Notes: a model not told the origin generated them from the letters alone. Positions 1-6,945 are shown, counted from the stretch's first letter. The stretch is 15,108 bases of DNA from Neovahlkampfia damariscottae (GCA_016618085.1 JABLTG010000281.1:1-15108), one strand, 5' to 3'. Program-made: numbers and translations.

Positions 1-1
1 T

Positions 2-223
2 TTTGATAAATTCTTGGCTAAATATTCACAACCAATTCTTGATTCAAGAATTATTCAATTTGTCACTTCACAATTTGATTCAAAAGATATGCATGATGAT
101 GTTAAAGAATTCCTCAAAACAAGATCAAATTCACCTTATATCAAATTATATTTATCAAATATTTTAAGAAGACAAAAATACATTGACACCATTTATGCTG
201 ACTTTGAAAAATATTTTGAATAA
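2..223 (+). CDS. C-terminal end of a puromycin-sensitive-aminopeptidase-like (M1 family) protein, partial
   Basis: Only the last 73 codons are in the window. The frame is open from base 2 and there is no ATG, so the start lies to the left. The fragment reads as the ERAP1_C-type helical tail of M1 zinc aminopeptidases. A lysine-tyrosine near the start is followed by 'SRIIQFVTSQF', then 'VKEFLKTR', then a final helix pattern ending in 'FEKYFE'. This follows the order and spacing of the end of puromycin-sensitive aminopeptidase (SRLI...F...EVKAFF...I...ESIHQYL), as I recall that family. The HExxH zinc site would lie upstream and cannot be checked. If correct, the enzyme trims N-terminal residues from peptides in the cytosol. 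The gene converges on the large gene to its right. The assignment rests on one short C-terminal module, so it is moderate; any all-helical C-terminus is the alternative. Confidence 0.6.
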   Translation, partial: FDKFLAKYSQPILDSRIIQFVTSQFDSKDMHDDVKEFLKTRSNSPYIKLYLSNILRRQKYIDTIYADFEKYFE

Positions 224-525
224 ACAACCAGTTTGATTAATCTCTTTTTTTATTTAATCAAACTTCAATAATTTTGGGCACTGCATGATCAAAAATAACA
301 CGACATATCGAATTTCTTGTAAATAATCCAACTGATTTTCAAAAAAAGATTTAATCACTTTGTTGAAATTTTTTCATTGTTTTCATTTGATTTCCAAAGG
401 TGGTATGAATTTAGAACAGACGAAATCTGATTGACCAACAAATCGGATACATCAAGAAGGAATATTGGACAATTTCAACAGTTCAGAGCCAAAAAAAAAA
501 AGATCTGATAAGAAACTTTTTGATT
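224..525. other. Convergent intergenic region between two 3' ends
   Basis: This 302-bp stretch separates the aminopeptidase-like gene and the large minus-strand gene, both of which end here. I see no credible ORF and no tRNA-like T-arm. It holds a perfect 11-bp hairpin just after the left stop codon (230-264), a 10-bp inverted repeat with arms at 361-370 and 471-480, a run of A at 491-501, and one ATTGGACAA element (464-472) with no start codon nearby. Confidence 0.7.
230..264 (+). terminator. Perfect 11-bp stem-loop six bases after a stop codon
   Basis: Left arm AGTTTGATTAA (230-240) and right arm TTAATCAAACT (254-264) are exact reverse complements around a 13-base T-rich loop. The stem starts 6 nt after the TAA of the aminopeptidase-like gene. 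This is a candidate 3'-UTR or 3'-end-processing structure; that function is inference from position only. Confidence 0.4.
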
Positions 526-538
526 CTAATCAGAATCA
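521..538 (-). other. Short palindrome overlapping the stop codon of the large minus-strand gene
   Basis: TGATTCT (521-527) pairs exactly with AGAATCA (532-538) around a 4-base loop, and the TAG stop (526-528) lies inside the structure. It may be chance in AT-rich sequence, or a counterpart of the stem-loops near other stops in the window. Confidence 0.25.
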
Positions 539-3500
539 TCAGAAGGACGAGGCAAATATTTTTCTGTTTTATGTCCCCAAGTATCATATGTACTTGCATC
601 ATAAGCATCTGGTTCCAACTCTTTCATAATTTTACCTTCAGGATCGTAATAAGAAGTAGCACTCAAAGCAAGTGGAACTAAATTCACAATAAAATGAGCC
701 AAAGCCATTGCACGTTCTTTTCTCAATCTCAATTTATCTTGTCTTGCAGCTTCATCTTCTTCAAATGGGAAATCATATTCATCTAAATCACTGAGATCAG
801 AATCATCAGATGAGGAGTCTGATGACTGATCACCTATTTTTTTAGCTTTTTTTCTTTTTCTTTTCCCAGAAACAATCCCAACATTTGCCAATGCAATTGC
901 TTTGTTTCTTTCACAAGATGCATAAGAAGGACATGTTTTTCTACAATGAGTGCAATACCATTCTTTGTCTGTGTACAATATTTCTTCAATTTCTTCATCA
1001 GTGTGAATTTTTGAAGCACATTTAAGACAAATAACTTTTCGACATTTTCTTTCTTCACAAACAAATAAAGCACCACAATCACCACAATGATGACAATAAG
1101 ATGCAATATTGTACTCAGCACCTCTAAATATCAAATGTTTGATTGGTAATTGTCTTGTTGAATGACAAATTCTTTGAGTAACTTTCAGTAATTTTCTAAC
1201 AAGAGGTCTTTCATCATCAAAAAATAATGGAAATTTTTTTTTAACAACATCAGGTGCTTCATAATTAATTGTGACTTTTCTTTCTCGACATTTCTTTTGT
1301 TCCCAATCAATTTCCAAAATTTGTTGAAGAAAATCAGGATGATCATCCAAATTCAAATAATTAGCACTCCAACCTTTGAATTTTTTTGGTGTGCTCACTT
1401 TGTCATCTGTTATTTCATTAGAAACTTTCCGTTTTTTTGAATTTGGTGTTATAGGTTTAGTTGCAGTATTTTTTGGTGTTGAAGTTTCTTTTTTCAATTT
1501 TATTTGAGATTTATTTGTTGATTTTCCAGGAATTGTTTTTCCAGATACTCTGCCAGTAGTAGTTTCATATTTTGTCAAAAACTCATTCATCTTTTTTTTG
1601 TTGACTTCTTCATGAATAATTTCTTCATTTTCATCAATTATCCAAATATGACCTGATTGATCAATATGAAAGCATTCTAATTTCTTTTCATATCCAGCTA
1701 TTTTTGTGCTGTATCCAGAAATTGGATGAATTGCATATAAATTTCCAACTTTATCAATTCCATATAGAACTTTTTCAAAGAATTGCATTCCAATAATGTT
1801 CTTATAAGCACCTTGATTTCCAATTTCATTTCCAGGAAGTGTATAATATACTTCATCATCTTTGAGATCAAAACTAAATAAAGAACCTTCTTCATCAATC
1901 AAAAACATCCAAGAATCTCTACACGTAGCATATTTGATTGTATCCCATTGGTTTGAAATATCACTGATTGTTTGATAGACAGGAACACCATTATCAAATG
2001 TTATTTTGTACAAAGCTTCAAATTCAATTGTGTAAATATCACTTCCATCAGTCAACAAATGTTTTGTATTTTCATAGTCGAATTCTTCACTCACATTTTT
2101 TTTGTTTATCAATTTTTTTGAGTCGAAATCAATAATGGATGTTTGAAGAATACCCAAATTAACATCAATAGTGTAAACAATTCCTTCGGAATTTATTTCA
2201 AAGAATTTAGTATCAACAACTGTATCTAATGTGTATTGATTCATCATTGGACTGAATAACTTGATTTCACCTTCTTTATTTACAATGATTAAATATTCAT
2301 CAAATGAATTAACATGATATGAATAAGGAACATTGCATGGAACAACATCAATCAATTCAATTCCATCTTCTTTAATCACAATTGAATCTGTTTTTGCAAG
2401 ATATTTATCATAACCAACAACTCGAACAATTGGACGATGTTTTGATTTTTTTCTTTGTTTTGTGAATTCTTCTGGATCTTTGACAGGTTTTACTTTTTCT
2501 GTTGAGACCCATGAATCTGATGAACTGAAACCAAAATAATGAAGAAAATATCCTTTCTTTGGATCTACATTTTTCACTACAGCTCCATACAAAACACTCT
2601 TGAATGGTGCATAAACAATATCATCAATTTTGAAATCAAAAGTCATATCCTCTATTTCTGGTAATTCACGGTCAGAAACGGTTTGGGATTTTAAAGGATT
2701 CAAATTTACGACATGATATTTGTTCATGTTAAAACTAAATTTCTTAATATCTGAATTTTTATCTAACAGGAATGAATTATCATTCATTGACTCTTCTATC
2801 ACATTTTTAAGATCAATTTCCGAAACTGTTTCTTTTAATTCTTCTTTTATTAATTTTGCAATATCTTCAAAACTCGTTGGAGAATTTTTCTTCAAATCAA
2901 GAACATAAATAATTTTATCCAGCAAAGAATTCAATTTTGATTTGATAATGATATTTTGTTTTAATTTAATATTTTCTGAAATAACATATTGATTTTCTTT
3001 CGGATTGTGAACAGCCCTGATAAATCCTTTGTGTCTTCCAATCATTGTGGAGATTGATCTTTTATTTGGGTGTTCATCAAAACGTAAAATGAGTTGATCT
3101 GACAAAAATTGGGATGTTTTTGGAACATTTTCATGAATCAACATAATGTAAAATAGTTTGTCCTCCAAACTACTCAAACTATTTGCATCAACAATGATAT
3201 CATCTTCTTTGATCTTTGGAGGTGCTTCAAGAATCTTTTCAGTGATTTCTTGTGACTCCATGATTTCTTCACTTTCTTGAGATTCAGCATCAGGTCTTAT
3301 CAATTCATCCAATAAAGATGAACATTCACAATCTGTTTTTTTACCTTCATGAGGTTTGAAATACAACTCTAATCCTTTGGTTTTCAATTTTGATTGACAG
3401 CCAAGTGTTGAATAATTTTCACACACAAAAAAATAACTACTTCCTCTTTTGATGAAAGTGAACCCATTAATAATGAACAAACCAGCAGTAGTTCTTGTAA

Positions 3501-4221
3501 CAATGCCATTGTTAAGAATTTGATAAAAACCAGAAGATAATTTTACAGCTGATTTTTCTGGTGTTCTTGGAATCTCTATTACTTCTTCAGATTGTAAGTC
3601 TGGCTTTGAATTTGATTTTTCTTCATGGATAATTCTAAACATGTTCTTTTTCGCTTTATATTCTGTTTCTGCATCATTGTGTTTTATTTTAATTAAAAAG
3701 TTGGAAGCAGCCAGTGATACAGCAATACTTTTAAAATTATATTTAAAACCAAGTTCTTTTTCAATAAGTTCCATTATTTTTTTGGCTGTGAGAGGTATAT
3801 TTTTATTTTTAAGCATGACATATATTGATTTATGTATTGGTTTTTCAAGATTTTTTGAATTCAAAATCACCAATTGATTTTCTTCAATTTCTTCACTTTC
3901 ATCCATTTCTTCAGATTCTTCTATTGTTTTTGGTTCTGGTTCTTGCATAAATTTCACATAATCTTCGTTATACGTGTAAAGATAACCTTTTGCATCAGGT
4001 CTTTTTTTCTTGATGAAATATTGTGGTGAAGAATATGCTATTTTTGATAATGAATCTCTTTGATATTTGGGATCTAATTTTTTTTCCAGCATCAAGGTTT
4101 CAATCTCTTTGACATCATAATTTTCTTGACCTCCTGTTTTCATGATGTAGAATATTCTCTCTCGAACGGTTTTTAAATTTAAAGGATCTACTGTTATAAC
4201 TACAGGTGTTTTTTGTTTCAT
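526..4221 (-). CDS. Large multidomain chromatin/DNA-binding protein (winged helices, FLYWCH, Tudor/chromo-barrel-like, beta-propeller, Cys-rich finger)
   Basis: A 1231-aa single-exon protein of no family I can name as a whole. Modules in order: winged-helix-like repeats at about 12-90 and 117-198, each opening with a helix like 'ERIFYIM'; a FLYWCH-type zinc finger at about 227-298, with cysteines before and after 'ENYSTLG' but a terminal H...C where H-x-H is usual; two more winged-helix-like repeats at 344-420 and 428-503; a Tudor/chromo-barrel fold at about 528-580 ('DDIVYAPF', 'YFLHYFGF', 'SWVS'); WD-like beta-strand repeats at 600-875; a basic nuclear-localisation-like stretch 'KKRKV' near 929; a cysteine cluster at 1043-1103; and an acidic Ser/Asp stretch at 1131-1157. 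The cluster order C-x4-C, C-x2-C, W-x-C-x2-C, C-x5-C resembles the CDCA7 / zf-4CXXC_R1 finger, with a PHD-like finger as alternative. A nuclear role reading DNA and histones is inferred. The start is the first ATG, 53 bp from a CCAAT-type element. Confidence 0.85.
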   Translation of the reverse strand: MKQKTPVVITVDPLNLKTVRERIFYIMKTGGQENYDVKEIETLMLEKKLDPKYQRDSLSKIAYSSPQYFIKKKRPDAKGYLYTYNEDYVKFMQEPEPKTIEESEEMDESEEIEENQLVILNSKNLEKPIHKSIYVMLKNKNIPLTAKKIMELIEKELGFKYNFKSIAVSLAASNFLIKIKHNDAETEYKAKKNMFRIIHEEKSNSKPDLQSEEVIEIPRTPEKSAVKLSSGFYQILNNGIVTRTTAGLFIINGFTFIKRGSSYFFVCENYSTLGCQSKLKTKGLELYFKPHEGKKTDCECSSLLDELIRPDAESQESEEIMESQEITEKILEAPPKIKEDDIIVDANSLSSLEDKLFYIMLIHENVPKTSQFLSDQLILRFDEHPNKRSISTMIGRHKGFIRAVHNPKENQYVISENIKLKQNIIIKSKLNSLLDKIIYVLDLKKNSPTSFEDIAKLIKEELKETVSEIDLKNVIEESMNDNSFLLDKNSDIKKFSFNMNKYHVVNLNPLKSQTVSDRELPEIEDMTFDFKIDDIVYAPFKSVLYGAVVKNVDPKKGYFLHYFGFSSSDSWVSTEKVKPVKDPEEFTKQRKKSKHRPIVRVVGYDKYLAKTDSIVIKEDGIELIDVVPCNVPYSYHVNSFDEYLIIVNKEGEIKLFSPMMNQYTLDTVVDTKFFEINSEGIVYTIDVNLGILQTSIIDFDSKKLINKKNVSEEFDYENTKHLLTDGSDIYTIEFEALYKITFDNGVPVYQTISDISNQWDTIKYATCRDSWMFLIDEEGSLFSFDLKDDEVYYTLPGNEIGNQGAYKNIIGMQFFEKVLYGIDKVGNLYAIHPISGYSTKIAGYEKKLECFHIDQSGHIWIIDENEEIIHEEVNKKKMNEFLTKYETTTGRVSGKTIPGKSTNKSQIKLKKETSTPKNTATKPITPNSKKRKVSNEITDDKVSTPKKFKGWSANYLNLDDHPDFLQQILEIDWEQKKCRERKVTINYEAPDVVKKKFPLFFDDERPLVRKLLKVTQRICHSTRQLPIKHLIFRGAEYNIASYCHHCGDCGALFVCEERKCRKVICLKCASKIHTDEEIEEILYTDKEWYCTHCRKTCPSYASCERNKAIALANVGIVSGKRKRKKAKKIGDQSSDSSSDDSDLSDLDEYDFPFEEDEAARQDKLRLRKERAMALAHFIVNLVPLALSATSYYDPEGKIMKELEPDAYDASTYDTWGHKTEKYLPRPSDDSD

Positions 4222-4273
4222 TTTTTTCGTTTTTGTTCACCTAAAATAAAAAATCCAGAAAAAGAAAAAACCG

Positions 4274-4284
4274 TTGTCCAATGA
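4274..4284 (-). promoter_or_regulatory. CCAAT-type promoter element upstream of the large minus-strand gene
   Basis: TTGTCCAATGA on the plus strand matches 10 of 11 bases of the element before the DUF4116-like gene. It sits 53 bp before the ATG at 4221. NF-Y-type binding is inferred. Confidence 0.45.
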
Positions 4285-4416
4285 TCTGCTACTTTCTTAA
4301 ATTCACCTTTGAACAAATTTTAGATGTTTTGAAAGTAAAATAAAAGATGAGAAAGAAATTAACCATGTAACAAGTTCATTGATAATTCCAATAATCAAAG
4401 AAACAGAAGAAAAGCG

Positions 4417-4442
4417 AACAACAATTACAAGAAATTGTTGTT
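4417..4442. repeat. 10-bp inverted repeat with 6-nt loop
   Basis: AACAACAATT (4417-4426) and AATTGTTGTT (4433-4442) are perfect reverse complements around a 6-base loop. A second inverted repeat starts 12 bases later, making tandem hairpins in an otherwise unexplained stretch. Confidence 0.6.
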
Positions 4443-4454
4443 TAAAATAGAATC

Positions 4455-4500
4455 AATAATGAATGGTACTAATCTTCGTGTATTCATTGTATTCATTATT
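4455..4500. repeat. 10-bp inverted repeat with 26-nt loop
   Basis: AATAATGAAT (4455-4464) pairs with ATTCATTATT (4491-4500). An alternative pairing of TTTAAAATA (4441-4449) with TATTTTAAA (4497-4505) is also possible. ATTCATT occurs twice in tandem near the right arm. Confidence 0.5.
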
Positions 4501-4544
4501 TTAAACGTTTCCAAAACGATCTCTCAAAATCGATAAATTTTTTA

Positions 4545-4635
4545 GAGTGAAGAAGAAAGAAGACAAAGAAAAGAAAAGAACAAATGATAGAACAGAAAAA
4601 AAAAAAGAAAAAAAAAGAAAAACAGAAAAAGAAAA
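4545..4635 (+). repeat. Purine-rich (GAA/AAAG) low-complexity tract
   Basis: About 90 bases almost wholly A and G on the plus strand, built from irregular GAAGAAA / AAAAGAA units. It encodes only K/E-rich low complexity in the open frame. It may affect nucleosome placement between the two divergent promoters; I see no stronger role. Confidence 0.6.
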
Positions 4636-4662
4636 TTTTATGAAAAATTACCAGTATTTGAA

Positions 4663-4674
4663 ACCAGTACTGGT
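4663..4674. repeat. 12-base perfect palindrome ACCAGTACTGGT
   Basis: ACCAGTACTGGT is its own reverse complement. A further copy of ACCAGTA lies at 4650-4656, and ACTGGTGAA (4669-4677) is matched by its reverse complement TTCACCAGT at 4783-4791. It could be a dimeric transcription-factor site. Confidence 0.45.
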
Positions 4675-4878
4675 GAATTCCCTACAAAAGTGTTTGTTTT
4701 TACAAACAGTCAATATCTACAATCAAGTTCACGTCCAAATAATCTTTTTTTGTTGATGTTTTGTAATTTATTTCTTTCCAATTTCACCAGTGAACCACCA
4801 AACACTTCTTCAACATTGATATTCTTTCACTGAAATTTAGGTTGAATTTAACTTTAACTGAACCTGTGCGTCAATCAA

Positions 4879-5094
4879 ATGAACAGTTCTGAAGAATGGA
4901 AACCAACAAATTTTCTGAAAAAAAATCCAAACGAAATAAAAAAAATTGACCCAAACATCAACTTAACAAATATAAAAATAATAGAAAAACCAGAAGATAT
5001 TTACAACGGAATTATTAAGTTGCCAAAACATGATGATTTTTATTTAGAAACACCAAACGGAAAAGTTTACCTTTTTAAAAATAAAAAATTCTAA
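4879..5094 (+). CDS. Hypothetical protein, 71 aa
   Basis: I do not recognise a family. The protein is hydrophilic, with no signal peptide or membrane segment. It has an N-terminal Trp-containing stretch ('EEWKPTNFLKKNP'), a middle that looks like alternating strands, and a C-terminus reading 'TPNGKVYLFKNKKF' that looks like a beta-hairpin. The ATG is the only possible start: an in-frame TAA lies 24 bases upstream (4855-4857) with no AG acceptor between. The composition (I, N, K, P and few repeats) is more protein-like than the noise frames around it, and codon use resembles the neighbours. It has no clear CCAAT element; TCAATCA at 4871-4877 is one mismatch away. It could be a real small protein or the last exon of a gene with a non-coding first exon. 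Confidence 0.55.
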   Translation: MNSSEEWKPTNFLKKNPNEIKKIDPNINLTNIKIIEKPEDIYNGIIKLPKHDDFYLETPNGKVYLFKNKKF

Positions 5095-5342
5095 TTTTCA
5101 CATAACGGTGATTCTTTTTTTTTGGCAGAGTTTTTCTTTAATTCTATGTTCAAAAGAAAACAGAATTTCCTTTCAGGGATTAACAACATTTCAACAACAT
5201 TCTCTAAAAACTTTTTTTTTAGAATTTTAACAAAAAAAAAATACATTTAGCATTACATCATGGTTTCTTCTCCATCATTCCATAAATTCAAATCTTTTAC
5301 TTTTTTATAAATGGTCTGTTTTTGTTTGAGTTTTCTGAATTG

Positions 5343-5350
5343 ACCAATCA
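5343..5350 (+). promoter_or_regulatory. CCAAT-type element directly before the NOL12-like start codon
   Basis: ACCAATCA ends one base before the ATG at 5352. Its position is close enough that it may overlap the transcription start. The rest of the 257-bp gap upstream (5095-5351) shows only T-rich and A-rich runs and no gene. Confidence 0.4.
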
Positions 5351-5351
5351 A

Positions 5352-5921
5352 ATGTCCAAGAAAGAACAAAATAAAACGGTGACTTTTGATTTTGACTCCA
5401 GAAAAGAATATTTAACTGGATTCAAAAAAAGAAAAGATGAAAGAAGAGTTAGAGCACAAATACAGAATGAAATGAAACAAAAAAAACTCAAAAGAGAAAA
5501 AAAAATTGCAGACAATTTAGAAAAAAAAAAAATCTTAGGTGAAGACCTGGAATCGAGAAAACCTGTATTTAATGAAGAAATTATAAATTTTGAAGATGTT
5601 TCAGTTACAAATAAATATGAAAATAAAGAACAAAATATTACAGTTCAAGTGCAACCATTTAGTTTTGAAGATGAAGAAGAAGAACCTGAAGAAGAAGTGG
5701 ATTATAGTAATCAACCTGAAGAAACAAAAAAAGAAAAACAAGAAAAATTAGAAGCTATGGTTCAAAAAAAATTAAATTCTTTAAAACATCATCCAGAAAA
5801 AAAGAAAAAAAATCAAATGCCAAAAACAAAAAGAGTTCAAGGAAAAAAAGTTCAAAAATATCAAAAATTAAGAGATAAAGTAACAAGATATAAAAGAGAA
5901 AAAAAAGCAAGAAAAAAATAA
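5352..5921 (+). CDS. NOL12/Rrp17-family nucleolar ribosome-biogenesis protein
   Basis: A 189-aa, strongly basic protein. Residues 9-32 carry the family signature: 'VTFDFDSRKEYLTGFKKRK' followed by a run of Glu, Arg and Lys. This matches the opening of NOL12 / yeast Rrp17, nucleolar RNA-binding proteins (Rrp17 is a 5'-3' exonuclease) used in maturing the large ribosomal subunit. Residues 33-60 are a charged helix, likely coiled coil; residues near 105-125 are acidic ('FEDEEEEPEEEVDY'); the tail is a Lys/Arg-rich RNA-binding or nucleolar-targeting region. Start choice: the frame is open 10 codons further up, but only from a TTG, so the first ATG at 5352 is preferred and the signature then begins where it does in homologues. 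Its 3' end is 21 bp from that of the converging nuclease gene, so the transcripts probably overlap. No intron is visible. Confidence 0.85.
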   Translation: MSKKEQNKTVTFDFDSRKEYLTGFKKRKDERRVRAQIQNEMKQKKLKREKKIADNLEKKKILGEDLESRKPVFNEEIINFEDVSVTNKYENKEQNITVQVQPFSFEDEEEEPEEEVDYSNQPEETKKEKQEKLEAMVQKKLNSLKHHPEKKKKNQMPKTKRVQGKKVQKYQKLRDKVTRYKREKKARKK

Positions 5922-5942
5922 AAAAATTCCAAATTCATTTTT

Positions 5943-6680
5943 TTAACAACTTCCAACTAATTTTGGTGTTAAATGTTCACACCATTTTTTTCTGCAAATT
6001 TCCAAGTTATGTGGCATGCAATAATCAATACCTCTAATGGTTTTACATATATGTGAAGGTACATATAATCTACCGTTCACTCTATCCAAATATTCTTCTT
6101 CATTGTATTTTGGGTAGGTGACTATTACTTCGTCCTTGTAATGTTTCGTGACAAATTCTTCGAATAACCTCCAAATTATTTGATTATGACATGAATATTG
6201 TGGGACTACGTTGATAATTGTCATGGACTCCTTTCCGAGTGTCGCAAAAGGTGATAAATGGCCTCTATCCATTGGACTTCCTTTATGCTTCAAATATTTA
6301 AAATCTTCAGTTGTAATAACTGATACAGGATTGCTTTTCCAATGACCACGTGAAGAAGAATGATTTGTATTCCAACCAAATTGTGTTGATGCAATGGGTC
6401 TTTGTTTATCAACGTCAAATTTTATCGTGAAGTGTGGAAATTTAACAAATACCATATTTTGGGGTTCTTGTGTTTGAGTACTTTGGTTTCTAATTTCTAG
6501 TATGATGACTACTGCAAAAATTCCGAGGAGAATTGCTGAAACGATAAAAATTATAGCACCCATCCGTAGCAGTTGAAGTGGTGCGCATACTTTTTCTTTT
6601 TTCCTATTTGTTGCCTGTATAAAAGGATCATCAATTGCTAAATCATCTTGTTGAATTGTGTATTCTTCATGTTGTAACAT
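5943..6680 (-). CDS. Membrane-anchored DNA/RNA non-specific endonuclease (DRGH / EndoG-like family)
   Basis: A 245-aa protein. The N-terminal ~37 residues are polar, then residues about 38-62 form one hydrophobic membrane segment, and the rest is a compact NUC-type nuclease domain. The catalytic motif 'MDRGHLSPFA' (DRGH at 138-141, His as general base) is followed by 'NVVPQYSCHNQIIW', with the Mg-binding Asn at 166 and the conserved Trp at 170. 'LYVPSH' near 205-210 matches the usual 'VP..fK' strand. By family knowledge it cuts DNA and RNA without sequence preference, using one divalent metal. Lack of a signal cleavage site and the charge distribution suggest a type II anchor, putting the nuclease in the ER lumen, a vacuole or outside the cell, where it could digest food nucleic acids; this is inference. 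Six to seven cysteines after the membrane segment fit a lumenal, disulfide-bonded domain. ACCAAT lies a few bases before the ATG. Confidence 0.85.
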   Translation of the reverse strand: MLQHEEYTIQQDDLAIDDPFIQATNRKKEKVCAPLQLLRMGAIIFIVSAILLGIFAVVIILEIRNQSTQTQEPQNMVFVKFPHFTIKFDVDKQRPIASTQFGWNTNHSSSRGHWKSNPVSVITTEDFKYLKHKGSPMDRGHLSPFATLGKESMTIINVVPQYSCHNQIIWRLFEEFVTKHYKDEVIVTYPKYNEEEYLDRVNGRLYVPSHICKTIRGIDYCMPHNLEICRKKWCEHLTPKLVGSC

Positions 6681-6684
6681 TTTT

Positions 6685-6711
6685 ATTGGTCATTTGGAAT
6701 TAAACCAATCA
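6685..6711. promoter_or_regulatory. Pair of CCAAT elements in the divergent nuclease/phosphoesterase promoter
   Basis: ATTGGT (6685-6690; ACCAAT when read toward the nuclease) and ACCAATCA (6704-6711) face each other. The nearer one lies 5 bases from the nuclease ATG at 6680. The region between the two genes (6681-6945) otherwise shows T/A-rich runs and the hairpin at 6856-6893. Confidence 0.4.
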
Positions 6712-6855
6712 TTTTGCAACTTGTATCAAACAGATTTTAAAATAAACAGAATACCTGGTTTAAAAGGACAAGAATTCATGTTTGCAAGTTAATTATTTTT
6801 TTCTTTTTGTTTTTTGCAAGAAAAAAACGTAGAAAACGAAAATTTTTTTGAAGAA

Positions 6856-6893
6856 TAAAAATCAAAAGACTGTTTTCAGTTCTTTTGTTTTTA
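6856..6893 (+). other. Long imperfect hairpin upstream of the phosphoesterase gene
   Basis: Three stem segments nest: TAAAAA (6856-6861) with TTTTTA (6888-6893), CAAAAGA (6863-6869) with TCTTTTG (6881-6887), and CTG with CAG around a TTTT loop. There are single-base bulges at 6862 and 6880, giving about 16 pairs. It lies 53 bases before the ATG, so it may be in the 5' UTR. A regulatory role is only a suggestion. Confidence 0.4.
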
Positions 6894-6904
6894 TCGTTTT
6901 TTTT

Positions 6905-6910
6905 ATTGGA
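6905..6910 (+). promoter_or_regulatory. CCAAT element (ATTGGA) upstream of the phosphoesterase gene
   Basis: ATTGGA (reverse complement TCCAAT) lies 36 bases before the ATG at 6946, the same range as at the other genes in the window. Confidence 0.35.
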
Positions 6911-6945
6911 TAGAAAATTGTCTAAAAATAACTCAAAGTTGAAGC

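Larger units (their letters stand above)
4222..4878. other. Divergent intergenic region (657 bp) with promoter motif, hairpins and a purine tract
   Basis: This region lies between the start codons of the large minus-strand gene and the 71-aa plus-strand gene, so it should hold two promoters. Visible contents are a CCAAT-type element (4274-4284), adjacent inverted repeats (4417-4442 and 4455-4500), a G/A-rich tract (about 4545-4635), a 12-base palindrome (4663-4674) and a 6-bp stem-loop (4691-4708). A GTG-initiated frame through the purine tract (4547-4756) is lysine/glutamate low complexity and is not accepted as a gene. I see no tRNA. Confidence 0.6.

Noticed and set aside
834-1121. Shadow frames on either strand inside the large genes (for example 834-1121, 11170-11496 and 12437-12769)
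   Set aside because: They overlap well-supported proteins in other frames and show no family pattern of their own.
4547-4756. An open frame of 69 codons over the purine-rich tract
   Set aside because: It begins with GTG, not ATG, and is almost all Lys/Glu from low-complexity DNA, ending in random-looking residues.
5322-5351. A longer NOL12-like protein starting 10 codons upstream
   Set aside because: The upstream codon is TTG; in a eukaryote the ATG at 5352 is the credible start and fits the family's N-terminus.
5922-5942. A-rich/T-rich pairing between the convergent NOL12 and nuclease stops as a terminator hairpin
   Set aside because: The arms are only runs of A and T, which pair by chance in this composition.
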